A DNA stretch of 64,000 nt, from assembly GCF_001792775.2 (NCBI RefSeq), contig NZ_MLGE02000013.1, positions 1-64,000 on the forward strand, written 5' to 3'. This document shows, piece after piece, positions 51,899-61,120 of the stretch. The notes under the pieces were generated by a model. The model was not told where the DNA came from. It worked only from the letters and a program-made list of their open reading frames with translations, and made no database searches. Position numbers and translations under genes: made by a program. Every line of letters starts with the position of its first letter. Position 1 is the first letter of the stretch. The DNA is from Staphylococcus pseudintermedius (GTDB lineage: Bacteria; Bacillota; Bacilli; Staphylococcales; Staphylococcaceae).

Positions 51899-54800
51899 TT
51901 ATTCATTGCTTCTTAAATGCGTTGTACTTTGGTAGTTTTTAGATACAACTTCTAAAATAATCGGAATGCGATTTTTTAGTTCTGAAACGTGCGAAATGAT
52001 ACCGACTAATCGACCACTCGATTGCAATTGAATTAAAGTATCGAGGGCTGTTTCTAACGTTTCTTGATCAAGTGTCCCAAATCCTTCATCTATAAACATC
52101 GCATCTAACGCAATGCCACCTTGTTCACTTTGAACGACTTCACTTAATCCTAACGCCAATGCAAGTGAGGCTTGGAACGTTTCACCACCGGACAATGATG
52201 TAATGTGACGCGATTGGTTAGAATAGTAATCAAACACCTCAATCTCAAGACCACTAAACCCTCTTCCTTTTTTCTCATTTCTCACTAATTCATAACGCTG
52301 TCCGGTCATACTGAGGAGGCGTTGATTCGCTTTCAACAAAATCTGTTCTAAATAATGCATTAAAACGTAATTTTCTAACGTTAGGTTATGTGCATTTTTG
52401 CCACTCAAAATTTCAGCAAGTTGAAATAATTCAATTTGTTCGTTGAGAGTATTTTTTAAATAAGTCACTTCATCATTAATTTTTTGTGCTGTTTTTTGAT
52501 TTTGTGTCGCTTGAAATGCATATTCATTAAAACGTCTTTGTACATCTTCAAAATCTGCACGTTGTTGTTGTTGTTTTACTTTTAAATCATCTAAATCTTC
52601 AACGGTAATTGCGGACAGTTGCTGAGACACATCTTGCATTTTAAGTTCTACTATTTGTTTTTCTTGATGATACGTTTTCACTTCTTGTTCATATGCTTCT
52701 TTATAAACACTGTCTTGTAAAATATCAAGTAATGTTTCACGATTCTGAATGTTTAATGCTTCCAATGCTTCATCAATGTCGGCATTTAAAGTTTGCACTT
52801 GTTTGGAACGTTCAATGATTTGATGTACACACAATTGTATCTCATATTGTTGCTCTTTTATCTTTGTTGTAAGTTGATCACGTCGTTCGGTTAATGTTGC
52901 TTTTTCTTGATAAAACTGATCGACAGCTGATTTCAATTGGGTAAAGGCTGATTGGAATGTCTCAATATCGTCGTATGCCGTTTCAGCAACAAATCTGTCC
53001 ATACGCTCTTGAATGTATTCTTGTTCGTTCTTTAACAATTGTATTTGCTGTTGATTTTCGTCTATCACTTGATGAATACGACCAACTTCTTCTTGAATGG
53101 TTGCAATGCGTGAATTTTCTTTATCGATGGCCTCTAGCTTTTGTTTTATGTCGTGTTGTTCCGCTTCTGCCTTCTTGAGATCTTCTTCATTAAAATCAAC
53201 TTCACCGATTTCAGCAAGTTGTGCTTTGGTGTGCGCAATATTTGCATCACATTTAATCTTTTGTTCTTTAAGCTTTTCAAGTGTTTGCTCAATAATACGA
53301 TTTTCTTGTTGAATCTTTTTAATTTGTTCTATATCAGCATCCGCTTCAACATGATGCACCGTTTGACCACATACTGGACATGGATCATTTTGACTTAATG
53401 TCGCGCGCAATGTCATAACAGCTTGTTCATGTTTCAACAACTGTTGTTCATTTTCTGAGATGACTTGAATATTCGCCTTCTTTTGAGCAATCTCCCCATC
53501 GATTCGCTTTAAATCCTCAGTGTATTGTTGAAGCTGTTGTTGTTGTCGCGCTTGAAGTGTTGCATGATTTTGTGCGATGCGTAATGTCGCAACTTTTTCT
53601 ACTAACACTGCCTGTTCAGTTTGTAATTGTGATTTTTTTTCATAATCAGGTTGGCGTTCTAAATCGTCCTTGTCAATCGCTTCAAGTGTTTGCATTGCTT
53701 CTTCATTATCCTGCATTAACTTTTGTATCGTTTGCTCAATGTTTGTCATACGTGTATATTTTTCTTTCAATTGCTTACACTCTTGATAAAAATGATGTGT
53801 GCGCTCAAGATACTGTGCTTTTTGGTTCATCTCATCTTCTTGTAATAAATGCGTTTCAAGCGTTTGTTGCTGTTCAATTTGTTCTGTTTCTAAATTTTCG
53901 TTTTCATTCTGCAGTTGTTCATACTCATTTTGTTGTCGTTTTAATGCCACTTCTAATTCTTGAAGATTTTGATACATTTTCAGCGCCATTTTACTTTCAT
54001 TCATTAACTTTAATTGCTGTTCAAGTTGCTGAATGTGCAGTTGGCGTACTTCAAATTGCTCAAGTTTCATCTTCAATTGTATCTGTTGTTCAGATAATTG
54101 TTGGCGTAAAATTTGACGTTCTACTGCTTCATTCACACTTTTTAATTCTTTTTCAACCTTTGATTTTTCTTCTTGCACTTTTGAAACTTGTTGTTCTGCA
54201 ATCGTTTCAAATTGAGGTAATGCAGCCATCATCAAATCATATTGTTCACTTTTGAGTCCTTTTTCCACTACTAAATCAGGATGGTCTAGTGTATACAATT
54301 CATCCCAAGCACTTTGTATTTTGGTATAGATTTGATCGATTTCATTTTTCATGCTTTTCGTTTTATCAGTGAGTCGATTTTTCAACATATCATATAATTG
54401 CGTATTAAAAAGCGTCCTTAAAATAGTTTGCTTATCTGAACTATTTGAGACTAAAAACTCTTTAAACTCCCCTTGAGGCAATACGAACAACTGTCTAAAC
54501 TGATCTTGTTTGAGTTTTAGAAGTTCTAAAATGAAGCGTTCCCCTGCTTGAATTGTACTCTCTATAAGTTCAAAGCGCCCTGCCTTATGACGATACACTT
54601 CAAGCTTCGGTTTCGTTTCATTTTTATTACCTGGTTTTAAAAACGATGCTTCACGAACGACTTTATATAATCTACCAGAAATTTCAAATTCAAACGTGAC
54701 GGTTAAAGGTTTGGTAGCGGCTGCAAAATGACTTCTTAAATGTTTCACTTCTCTTTTTTCTGTCGATGCACGACCATACAATGCATACACAATCCCATCA

Positions 54801-54931
54801 AAAATCATCGTTTTACCTGAACCTGTCTTACCACTAATCAGAAACAGTTGATTAGATTGAATACGGGAAAAATCAATCGTTTCATCTAAAAATGGGCCGA
54901 AATTTTGAAGGTGCAACTTTAATGGTTTCAT
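51899..54931 (-). CDS. sbcC: Nuclease SbcCD subunit C
   Basis: 1010 residues, SMC/Rad50-like ATPase. Walker A GKTGSGKTMIFDGI near the N-terminus (about 34-47), two long coiled coils with the zinc hook CPVCG (near 515) between them, and C-terminal signature LSGGETFQASLALALGLSEVV with Walker B MFIDEGFGTLD. With SbcD it cuts hairpins and processes broken DNA ends. The start lies two bases after the sbcD stop, with GAGGAGGAA within the sbcD end. Probably SOS-controlled through the box ahead of sbcD. Confidence 0.96.
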   Translation of the reverse strand: MKPLKLHLQNFGPFLDETIDFSRIQSNQLFLISGKTGSGKTMIFDGIVYALYGRASTEKREVKHLRSHFAAATKPLTVTFEFEISGRLYKVVREASFLKPGNKNETKPKLEVYRHKAGRFELIESTIQAGERFILELLKLKQDQFRQLFVLPQGEFKEFLVSNSSDKQTILRTLFNTQLYDMLKNRLTDKTKSMKNEIDQIYTKIQSAWDELYTLDHPDLVVEKGLKSEQYDLMMAALPQFETIAEQQVSKVQEEKSKVEKELKSVNEAVERQILRQQLSEQQIQLKMKLEQFEVRQLHIQQLEQQLKLMNESKMALKMYQNLQELEVALKRQQNEYEQLQNENENLETEQIEQQQTLETHLLQEDEMNQKAQYLERTHHFYQECKQLKEKYTRMTNIEQTIQKLMQDNEEAMQTLEAIDKDDLERQPDYEKKSQLQTEQAVLVEKVATLRIAQNHATLQARQQQQLQQYTEDLKRIDGEIAQKKANIQVISENEQQLLKHEQAVMTLRATLSQNDPCPVCGQTVHHVEADADIEQIKKIQQENRIIEQTLEKLKEQKIKCDANIAHTKAQLAEIGEVDFNEEDLKKAEAEQHDIKQKLEAIDKENSRIATIQEEVGRIHQVIDENQQQIQLLKNEQEYIQERMDRFVAETAYDDIETFQSAFTQLKSAVDQFYQEKATLTERRDQLTTKIKEQQYEIQLCVHQIIERSKQVQTLNADIDEALEALNIQNRETLLDILQDSVYKEAYEQEVKTYHQEKQIVELKMQDVSQQLSAITVEDLDDLKVKQQQQRADFEDVQRRFNEYAFQATQNQKTAQKINDEVTYLKNTLNEQIELFQLAEILSGKNAHNLTLENYVLMHYLEQILLKANQRLLSMTGQRYELVRNEKKGRGFSGLEIEVFDYYSNQSRHITSLSGGETFQASLALALGLSEVVQSEQGGIALDAMFIDEGFGTLDQETLETALDTLIQLQSSGRLVGIISHVSELKNRIPIILEVVSKNYQSTTHLRSNE

Positions 54932-54933
54932 GA

Positions 54934-56055
54934 TTATTCCTCCTCATTCATCGTTTCTAACAACTGGATGACATTACTTTTTTGCGTCTCTGAAAGCGTA
55001 TCGGTCGTCATTTCAGAGTAAAATTGACCCACGATATCTAATGGGGATAACTTTTTAACATCTGCCAATACTTTAGACTGATAAGATGACGGTTGTGTTT
55101 GTTGCGTTAACGACAGTGTATTCGGATAAATTTGTTTCAACTTTTGCATAGGGTCTTTGACGTGCGTTAATTGTTCAACATTAAAATGAAAATAATTGTC
55201 ATCACTTTTACGCTTAAAACGACCATTCATAATATCATCAAAACTTGCTTCAACAACTTCTAATTCACGGGCTGGCTTTAATGGGATAAAACTTTGGCGT
55301 ATCGCTTGATCGGCTTCAATATGAAATAAGCGCACTCCCTTAACTTGTTGCACTTCGGAAAATGAATATTGCAACAGTGAACCACTATACACAACGTTTT
55401 GATACTGACTCGCAAAAGGATGATGAATATGTCCAAGCATGACCGCATCAAAATCTACCAAAAATTGTGGCGATACTGCTTCAATAGTACCTATCGTAAT
55501 ATCACGTTCCGAATCACTTTTTGGCGCACCTGTAAGCGTAAAATGCCCCACTAAAATGTTCGTCATTGCAGGATTTAACTGTGGTCTTACTTGATCGACT
55601 AATTTTTTCACAGCCTCTTCGTAATTTTCTACAGACACTTCTAAATACTCACGTGCTTCAGATAAAGTAAAAAATGGTAGCGTATAAATGGCCACATTCC
55701 CCAAAATCACTGGTTCAAAAAATTGCTCAATTTCCGTAGTAATATAAAGCTGATTATGTCGAAACCAAGAGGCACCATAGCGCAAACGTTCTTTACCATC
55801 GTGATTGCCATTAATCATCACAACCGGGATTTGTATCTCTAAATTGATTTTTGCAATCGTTTCTTCCATCAGTTGAATCACATATTTACTCGGATAAGCC
55901 GTATCATAAATGTCTCCTGCAATAATGAGTGCATCCGGTTGTTCACGTTCAAGCACTTCAATCAATTGTTTTAATACGTATTGCTGATCTTCCAAAAACG
56001 AATGACCGTTTAAAACTTTGCCTAAATGCCAATCGGCCGTATGTATTAATTTCAA
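54934..56055 (-). CDS. sbcD: Nuclease SbcCD subunit D
   Basis: 373 residues, Mre11-type metallophosphoesterase. Motifs HTADWHLGK, AGDIYDTAYPS, NGNHDGKER and GHIHHP carry the metal ligands. The longest frame starts at 56088, but that N-terminus overlaps the SOS box. TTG at 56055 gives the family start MKLIHTADWHLG, with GAGGTG six bases before it; an ATG at 56061 has almost no spacing. First gene of sbcDC. Confidence 0.94.
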   Translation of the reverse strand: MKLIHTADWHLGKVLNGHSFLEDQQYVLKQLIEVLEREQPDALIIAGDIYDTAYPSKYVIQLMEETIAKINLEIQIPVVMINGNHDGKERLRYGASWFRHNQLYITTEIEQFFEPVILGNVAIYTLPFFTLSEAREYLEVSVENYEEAVKKLVDQVRPQLNPAMTNILVGHFTLTGAPKSDSERDITIGTIEAVSPQFLVDFDAVMLGHIHHPFASQYQNVVYSGSLLQYSFSEVQQVKGVRLFHIEADQAIRQSFIPLKPARELEVVEASFDDIMNGRFKRKSDDNYFHFNVEQLTHVKDPMQKLKQIYPNTLSLTQQTQPSSYQSKVLADVKKLSPLDIVGQFYSEMTTDTLSETQKSNVIQLLETMNEEE

Positions 56056-56067
56056 TTCCATCACCTC

Positions 56068-56115
56068 AGAACAAATGTTCGATTTCATTTTATAGCATGC
56101 TATGGCTCATTTCAA
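56068..56115 (-). promoter_or_regulatory. sbcDC promoter and SOS box
   Basis: TTGAAA (56110-56115), 17-base spacer, TAAAAT (56087-56092); the SOS box CGAACATTTGTTCT lies at 56068-56081, over the expected start site. Confidence 0.88.
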
Positions 56116-56165
56116 GTGATTGCCGACGCTATTTATTAACATTTTGCACTTGCTTTCAACTATAG

Positions 56166-56200
56166 AAAAAAGACCTCGCAGCACGCTCACTGCAAAGGTC
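56166..56200 (-). terminator. Terminator of the ccdC-like gene
   Basis: GACCT...GCAG / CTGC...GGTC(T) on the minus strand, with six T. Confidence 0.8.
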
Positions 56201-56213
56201 AATAACATACTCA

Positions 56214-56702
56214 TTATGCGACAATTTGGTCTTTGATTTTTTTATATCGATAAAGCATTGCAAGTCGCCAAGGTACAAGCATACTAAACGCGAGCAAGAA
56301 GAACATCCCCGCTAATTCCCCAGGGTCTACAGAATTACCTAAGAAGACTTTCAGCACTGTACGAAACAGTAATAACGTGACCAGCACAAATGGGAATGCT
56401 TTAGATTTTTTTAAATAAATTTGGCTACCTTTGACTTCAAAATGCGAGGTCATAATGAGTACACTTGAAAAAACAACCCCTAACACGACGGATTCAATGA
56501 TTTCAAAACCAGTTAATCTAAAATAAGGGACGACATACATCAGTGCACCCGTAGCCATAAAGAAAGGAGGCAAAATAATTTTCTTTGTATTTACTGGATA
56601 TTTTTGCGCCTTCATTCTAATGACAATGACACCTGCACCCATTACAAACGCAATGAGTATGGATAGAACTAAATATGTCAACGCTGCTCCTCCTAACATC
56701 AT
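56214..56702 (-). CDS. CcdC-family membrane protein
   Basis: 162 residues, about five membrane helices (7-27, 41-60, 66-86, 103-117 and 126-146) matching the CcdC family (also called a cytochrome c biogenesis protein in Bacillus, where it lies near ccdA). No cysteine or heme motif is present, so the cytochrome role is not supported by sequence. Stands between sbcD and yneF. Confidence 0.78.
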   Translation of the reverse strand: MMLGGAALTYLVLSILIAFVMGAGVIVIRMKAQKYPVNTKKIILPPFFMATGALMYVVPYFRLTGFEIIESVVLGVVFSSVLIMTSHFEVKGSQIYLKKSKAFPFVLVTLLLFRTVLKVFLGNSVDPGELAGMFFLLAFSMLVPWRLAMLYRYKKIKDQIVA

Positions 56703-56860
56703 CCAAAGATACCAATAAGTATATCATATGACAAGTCAAATGAGTAATGGTCTATACTTGTCGTTTTGAATGGAAAATGGATATATTCAATAGTTTTCCA
56801 TATTAAAAAGTATCGTTGAACTGTTGAAACCAAAAACTTGTTGTCTCGCTTGCCTTCAAA

Positions 56861-56911
56861 AAAATAGCAAGGATGCGCGATTTTTTAATTCCAGCACAAA
56901 TCCTTGCTATC
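56861..56911 (-). terminator. yneF terminator
   Basis: ATAGCAAGGA / TCCTTGCTAT around a 27-base loop, then seven T on the minus strand. Confidence 0.75.
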
Positions 56912-56928
56912 GTTAACGTTAAAGAACA

Positions 56929-57156
56929 TTACATTTTTTTATCCATGTTTTTGTTCATCATTGTCATCATTTGATTAATTTTCTTTTGAGATGGTTTTTG
57001 TCCCATCTGCATCATCATCATGCGTAACATTTCTTCATTGATTGGTGGGTTTTTCTTTAAATAATCCATCATATATTTACGTGCTAAGAAAAAGCCCCCA
57101 ACTAATCCACCGATAAGTGCAATAACAATTAATAAAATTGCTAACCATGTAGCCAT
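56929..57156 (-). CDS. yneF: YneF/UPF0154 membrane protein
   Basis: 75 residues. One N-terminal membrane helix ([24 protein letters not shown]) and a Met/Lys-rich helical tail ([20 protein letters not shown]). UPF0154 family, function unknown. ATG at 57156 behind GGGTGA gives the conserved start MATWLA. Single gene between tkt and the ccdC-like gene. Confidence 0.92.
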   Translation of the reverse strand: MATWLAILLIVIALIGGLVGGFFLARKYMMDYLKKNPPINEEMLRMMMMQMGQKPSQKKINQMMTMMNKNMDKKM

Positions 57157-57247
57157 AGTTTCACCCACTTTCTTTATCCTTTTGCATTTTACTAAAATTA
57201 TGTATGCTTTTCAAGATATGGAAGACAAATTTATACCAAATCTAAAA

Positions 57248-57283
57248 AGAAAAGCCGAGCTCAAAATCGACTGATCGAGCTCG
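57248..57283 (-). terminator. tkt terminator
   Basis: CGAGCTC / GAGCTCG stem, then TTTTCTTTTT on the minus strand. Confidence 0.85.
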
Positions 57284-57313
57284 ACGCTATATTTGACACT
57301 ATTTTAGAGGAAA

Positions 57314-59299
57314 TTATAATTTTTCAATTTCTGCTAAAACATTATCTTTAGTGAAGCCGTATTTCTCAACAACTAAGTCGCCAGGCGCACTTGCACCGTA
57401 ACGGTCGATACCTACAACAACACCGTTCATACCAACGTATTTATGCCAACCTAATGAAGCTGCCATTTCAACAGCTGCACGTTTTTCAACATGTGGTAAT
57501 AAAATTTCATCTTGGTATGCTTTTGATTGATTTTCAAATGCGTTCCAGTTTGGCATTGAAATGACACGTACACCTTTACCTTGTTCTTCAAGTGCTTTAG
57601 CAACGTCTACTGTTAAGCTCACTTCTGAACCAGATGCTAATAAAACGTATTCTGGAGATTTTTCAGTTTCGAATACAACGTAAGCACCTTTTCTTACGCC
57701 TTCTTCAACTGTAGATTCTTCCACATCTAATACAGGTAAACCTTGACGAGTTAATACTAATGCAGTTGGTGTGCCGTTTGATTCAACAGCGACTTTCCAT
57801 GCAACACGTGTTTCGTTACCATCAGCTGGACGAATAACGTTTAAGTTAGGGATCGCTCTTAAACCAGCCAATTGTTCGATTGGTTCGTGAGTCGGACCAT
57901 CTTCGCCTACAGCAATTGAGTCATGTGTGAATACGAATGTTGAACGTAAGCCCATAATGGCTGCTAAACGTAATGCTGGTTTTAAATAGTCACTGAATAC
58001 GAAGAATGTCGCACCATATGGGTGTAAACCGCCGTGTGCAGCCATACCGTTAACAGCTGCTGCCATTGCGAATTCACGTACACCGAACCATACGTTTTTC
58101 CCAACGCCATTTTCAGCAGAGAAGTCAGTTTCGTTTTTAACATTTGATTTATTTGATGAAGCTAAGTCAGCTGAACCACCGAATAATGTTGGTACGGCTT
58201 TACTTAACGCTTGAATCACATCACCAGAGTCTGCACGAGAAGCCCCTTTGTGACCAAGTTCAAATTTAGGAAGTTCATTTTCATAGCCTTCAGGTAATTT
58301 ACCTGCCATAGCATCTTCAAACTCTTTGTATAATTCAGGGTATTTCTCAGCGTATTGTTCCACTTTTTCTTTCCATGCTTTTTCATTTTCATCCGCACGT
58401 TGAATCATTGTTGAATTGAAAATGTCATAAACTTCATCTTCAACATGAAAATGTTTAGATGGATCAAGGTTATAGCTTTCGAATGTTAAGTTACGTTCTT
58501 CTTCACCAAGTGGCGCACCGTGTGACGCGTTACTATTAGATTTGTTAGGTGAACCGTAACCAATGATTGTTTTCACTTCAATGATTGTTGGACCAGCTTG
58601 ACCTTTAGCTTCTTCAATCGCTTTATCAATCGCTTCAATGTCGTTACCGTCTTTTACAAGAATGTGGTTCCAACCATAAGCTTCAAAACGTTTTTTAATA
58701 TCTTCAGAGAATGCTTTTGAAGCTTCCCCGTCTAGAGAAATATCGTTTGAATCATAAAGTGTAATCAATTTGTCTAATTTCAAATGACCTGCAAGTGAAG
58801 CTGCTTCATGTGAAATACCTTCCATTAAGTCACCGTCAGATGCCAATACATAAGTGTAGTGATCAACAACGTCGATATCTTTGTTGAATTTAGCAGCTAA
58901 ATGTTTTTCAGCCATTGCCATACCAACTGACATCGCAAAACCTTGTCCAAGTGGTCCAGTCGTAATTTCTACACCTTGTGTGTGGTGATATTCTGGGTGT
59001 CCAGGTGTTTTAGAATCCCATTGTCTAAATTGTTTTAACTCATCAAGTTCGAGTGAACCAGACACATGTAATAAACTATAAAGCAATGCTGATCCGTGAC
59101 CTGCTGATAAAATAAAGCGGTCTCTGTTGAAATATTCATGTGACTTTGGATTAAAGTTTAAATGGCGTGTCCATAAAGTATATGCCATTGGTGCTGCCCC
59201 CATTGGTAAACCAGGATGACCTGAATTCGCTTTCTCAATAGCATCAATACTTAATCCACGTATTGTATTTATAGCTAAGCTATCATTTCGTTGACTCAT
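57314..59299 (-). CDS. tkt: Transketolase
   Basis: 661 residues. It transfers two-carbon units in the pentose phosphate pathway, with thiamine diphosphate. TPP motif [10 protein letters not shown]...SNDISLDGE (about 155-190), pyrimidine-binding motif [14 protein letters not shown] and C-terminal domain. The frame is open to 59326, but ATG at 59299 with GGAAGG before it gives the family start [15 protein letters not shown]. Monocistronic. Confidence 0.96.
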   Translation of the reverse strand: MSQRNDSLAINTIRGLSIDAIEKANSGHPGLPMGAAPMAYTLWTRHLNFNPKSHEYFNRDRFILSAGHGSALLYSLLHVSGSLELDELKQFRQWDSKTPGHPEYHHTQGVEITTGPLGQGFAMSVGMAMAEKHLAAKFNKDIDVVDHYTYVLASDGDLMEGISHEAASLAGHLKLDKLITLYDSNDISLDGEASKAFSEDIKKRFEAYGWNHILVKDGNDIEAIDKAIEEAKGQAGPTIIEVKTIIGYGSPNKSNSNASHGAPLGEEERNLTFESYNLDPSKHFHVEDEVYDIFNSTMIQRADENEKAWKEKVEQYAEKYPELYKEFEDAMAGKLPEGYENELPKFELGHKGASRADSGDVIQALSKAVPTLFGGSADLASSNKSNVKNETDFSAENGVGKNVWFGVREFAMAAAVNGMAAHGGLHPYGATFFVFSDYLKPALRLAAIMGLRSTFVFTHDSIAVGEDGPTHEPIEQLAGLRAIPNLNVIRPADGNETRVAWKVAVESNGTPTALVLTRQGLPVLDVEESTVEEGVRKGAYVVFETEKSPEYVLLASGSEVSLTVDVAKALEEQGKGVRVISMPNWNAFENQSKAYQDEILLPHVEKRAAVEMAASLGWHKYVGMNGVVVGIDRYGASAPGDLVVEKYGFTKDNVLAEIEKL

Positions 59300-59403
59300 T
59301 TGAAAATCCTTCCTTTCTGATTCCATATCATAATTACATTATAACCGAAACACTGTCTGAAACCTAATAAATGGCACCACGTTATCCATTATGTTCAAAA
59401 ATA

Positions 59404-59640
59404 CTAACTACGTAATTGATTTTGCTTTTGAACTTCTTTTAATTTCTCAGGCGTTACGTCATTGCCATCTGGATCTATCACTTTTGTGTTTTCTATTTGG
59501 CTTTTAAAACTGCTTCTAAATACTTCTAAATACTCACTTCTTAATTGAGATTGTTCTTTTGCTTCCGTTTCAGTAAGGCCTTCACTTTTTTTCTTATTTG
59601 CGAGTTCATTAATTCGATTTAACTTTTCTTTACTAAGCAT
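59404..59640 (-). CDS. ynzC: DUF896 (YnzC/UPF0291) protein
   Basis: 78 residues, a two-helix hairpin protein of DUF896 with the typical start LSKEKLNRINELANKKKSEGLTE. B. subtilis YnzC is LexA-controlled in the yneA operon; here ynzC lies downstream of sosA, but a sosA terminator (59846-59896) separates them. Ribosome-binding site GGAGGGGA. Function unknown. Confidence 0.9.
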   Translation of the reverse strand: MLSKEKLNRINELANKKKSEGLTETEAKEQSQLRSEYLEVFRSSFKSQIENTKVIDPDGNDVTPEKLKEVQKQNQLRS

Positions 59641-59845
59641 ATGAGCTCCCCTCCGTGATTTTCTTTACAAAAATATAACAGAAAAATGTTATAAAACCAA
59701 ATGCTTGAACTCAGCATAAAAGTAAGCGCTGTCATTGTTTGAGCGTTATTCCAAGCTAACACTTTTTCTCGTATAGTAATTCCATCTACTAAAAAGACCA
59801 TTTCGTGTTTTTTAATGAATTTACATGTATTAAAGAAGAAACTAG

Positions 59846-59896
59846 AAAAAGACCATAGAGAAAATCACCTGAACCTTTTTTTCACTACGGTCTTTG
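59846..59896 (-). terminator. sosA terminator
   Basis: AAAGACCgTAG...GAAAA / TTTTC...CTAtGGTCTTT on the minus strand, followed by further T. Confidence 0.8.
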
Positions 59897-59906
59897 TATG
59901 GCTTAT

Positions 59907-60140
59907 TTAATGACTCAACGTCACAGCTACAACGGACTGTTCGTTTGTATGGTTACGCTGCTGTTCGTATTTTTGTTGTTGTTCTGTTGGTGTCGTTTTA
60001 AGTTGATGATCTGTCATTTCGTACGTTTGTTCTGTTTTACTTGCATCAATGGCGAGTAAAAAGAATGATAAAAATAAGATTAAAGAAATGATAAACACTG
60101 ATAAGAACAAGTAAACCTCTGAACTTTTAATGTGAAGCAT
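59907..60140 (-). CDS. sosA: SOS-induced cell division inhibitor SosA
   Basis: 77 residues, the S. aureus SosA length. One N-terminal membrane helix (about 12-32) and a mostly extracellular, Gln/Thr-rich tail. SosA blocks septation after DNA damage in staphylococci; it has no sequence relation to SulA and is functionally like YneA. ATG at 60140 with GAGGAG eight bases before it is preferred over GTG at 60149. Divergent from lexA; a LexA box fills the promoter spacer. Confidence 0.93.
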   Translation of the reverse strand: MLHIKSSEVYLFLSVFIISLILFLSFFLLAIDASKTEQTYEMTDHQLKTTPTEQQQKYEQQRNHTNEQSVVAVTLSH

Positions 60141-60153
60141 CTTCGTCACTCCT

Positions 60154-60167
60154 CGAACATTTGTTTG
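60154..60167. promoter_or_regulatory. SOS box 1, sosA-proximal
   Basis: CGAACATTTGTTTG, just upstream of the sosA ribosome-binding site. Confidence 0.85.
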
Positions 60168-60174
60168 TATTAAT

Positions 60175-60203
60175 AATCTAACAGAACGAACGTTCTATGT
60201 CAA
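60175..60203 (-). promoter_or_regulatory. sosA promoter with SOS box 2
   Basis: Minus strand TTGACA (60198-60203), 17-base spacer, TAGATT (60175-60180). The perfect box AGAACGAACGTTCT (60183-60196) occupies the spacer. Confidence 0.9.
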
Positions 60204-60211
60204 CACTAAAA

Positions 60212-60251
60212 CGAACAAACGTTTGTTAATGTTCGCGTGGTATGTTATAAT
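60212..60251 (+). promoter_or_regulatory. lexA promoter with SOS box 3
   Basis: TTGTTA (60223-60228), 17-base spacer, TATAAT (60246-60251). SOS box CGAACAAACGTTTG (60212-60225) overlaps the -35. Confidence 0.88.
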
Positions 60252-60284
60252 ATCAACAAATAGTACTGAGAAGGAGTGTGGAAA

Positions 60285-60908
60285 ATGAGAGAATTAACTA
60301 AAAGACAAAATGAAATATTTGAATTTATTAAACATGTCGTGCAATCAAAAGGGTATCCACCAAGTGTTCGTGAAATTGGTGAGGCTGTGGGGTTAGCTTC
60401 AAGTTCGACTGTACATGGGCATTTGTCAAGGTTAGAAGAAAAGGGCTATATTCGACGAGACCCAACAAAACCGCGCGCTATAGAGATTGTGAATGAATTG
60501 ATGGGCGAACCTGTGAATATGGAAGAAACAATCTATGTCCCTGTCATCGGTAAAGTTACAGCAGGGACACCTATTTCTGCTATTGAAAATGTTGAAGAGT
60601 ATTATCCGTTGCCTGAACATTTTACATCGACACATAACGGCCAGATTTTTATACTTAACGTTATGGGAGATAGTATGATTGAAGCTGGTATTTTAGACGG
60701 AGATAAAGTTATTGTAAGAAGTCAATCGATTGCTGAAAATGGTGACATCATTGTTGCAATGACTGAGGAAGATGAAGCTACTGTAAAACGTTTCTACAAA
60801 GAAAAAAATCGTTATCGTTTACAACCAGAAAATAGTAGTTTAGAACCTATTTATCTAGAACAAGTTACAGTATTAGGTAAAGTCATTGGCTTATTTAGAG
60901 AAATGTAA
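60285..60908 (+). CDS. lexA: SOS repressor LexA
   Basis: 207 residues, as in S. aureus. N-terminal winged helix (about 1-70, with [23 protein letters not shown]), self-cleavage site Ala93-Gly94, and catalytic Ser130/Lys168 of the S24 peptidase domain. RecA-stimulated autocleavage releases the SOS genes. ATG at 60285 is selected by GGAG and family length; the track-open ATG at 60276 is three codons longer. Divergent from sosA with three boxes between. Confidence 0.97.
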   Translation: MRELTKRQNEIFEFIKHVVQSKGYPPSVREIGEAVGLASSSTVHGHLSRLEEKGYIRRDPTKPRAIEIVNELMGEPVNMEETIYVPVIGKVTAGTPISAIENVEEYYPLPEHFTSTHNGQIFILNVMGDSMIEAGILDGDKVIVRSQSIAENGDIIVAMTEEDEATVKRFYKEKNRYRLQPENSSLEPIYLEQVTVLGKVIGLFREM

Positions 60909-60936
60909 TCTTGCGTAAACCACTCCTTCAAAAAAT

Positions 60937-60963
60937 GGACCTTACAACTTATATGTAAGGTCC
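60937..60963 (-). terminator. Hairpin between lexA and the CAP-protein gene
   Basis: GGACCTTACA / TGTAAGGTCC, perfect 10-bp stem; the T-run (ATTTTTT) is on the minus strand, so it mainly terminates the minus-strand unit. Confidence 0.75.
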
Positions 60964-60970
60964 GCGCTTG

Positions 60971-61072
60971 CTAATTTTTATTCAGAATTTTTTTCACTTG
61001 TATTAAAATATCATCTTGTGATTGCTTTTTATTCAAAGTATTTTGCTTTGAATGATTCTGCTTTGATGTCAT
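60971..61072 (-). CDS. Candidate 33-residue peptide
   Basis: ATG at 61072 behind GGAAGTG; encodes MTSKQNHSKQNTLNKKQSQD, then a helical tail ILIQVKKILNKN. It is very hydrophilic, rich in Lys/Asn/Gln, and followed by the terminator at 60937-60963. I do not recognise it. It lies 48 bases after the stop of the CAP-domain gene, on the same strand. Confidence 0.4.
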   Translation of the reverse strand: MTSKQNHSKQNTLNKKQSQDDILIQVKKILNKN

Positions 61073-61120
61073 TTAAATCACTTCCACGATTGCTATTCCC
61101 CAAAATTACCATTCAAAACA

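Noticed and set aside
53557-54255. 232-codon plus-strand ORF antisense to sbcC
   Set aside because: Leu/Val/Phe-rich product from the reverse of Glu/Gln/Lys coiled-coil codons; the sbcC frame is clearly coding.
59619-59801. 60-codon minus-strand ORF between sosA and ynzC
   Set aside because: It overlaps the ynzC start, has no good ribosome-binding site and no recognisable protein; most likely spacer.
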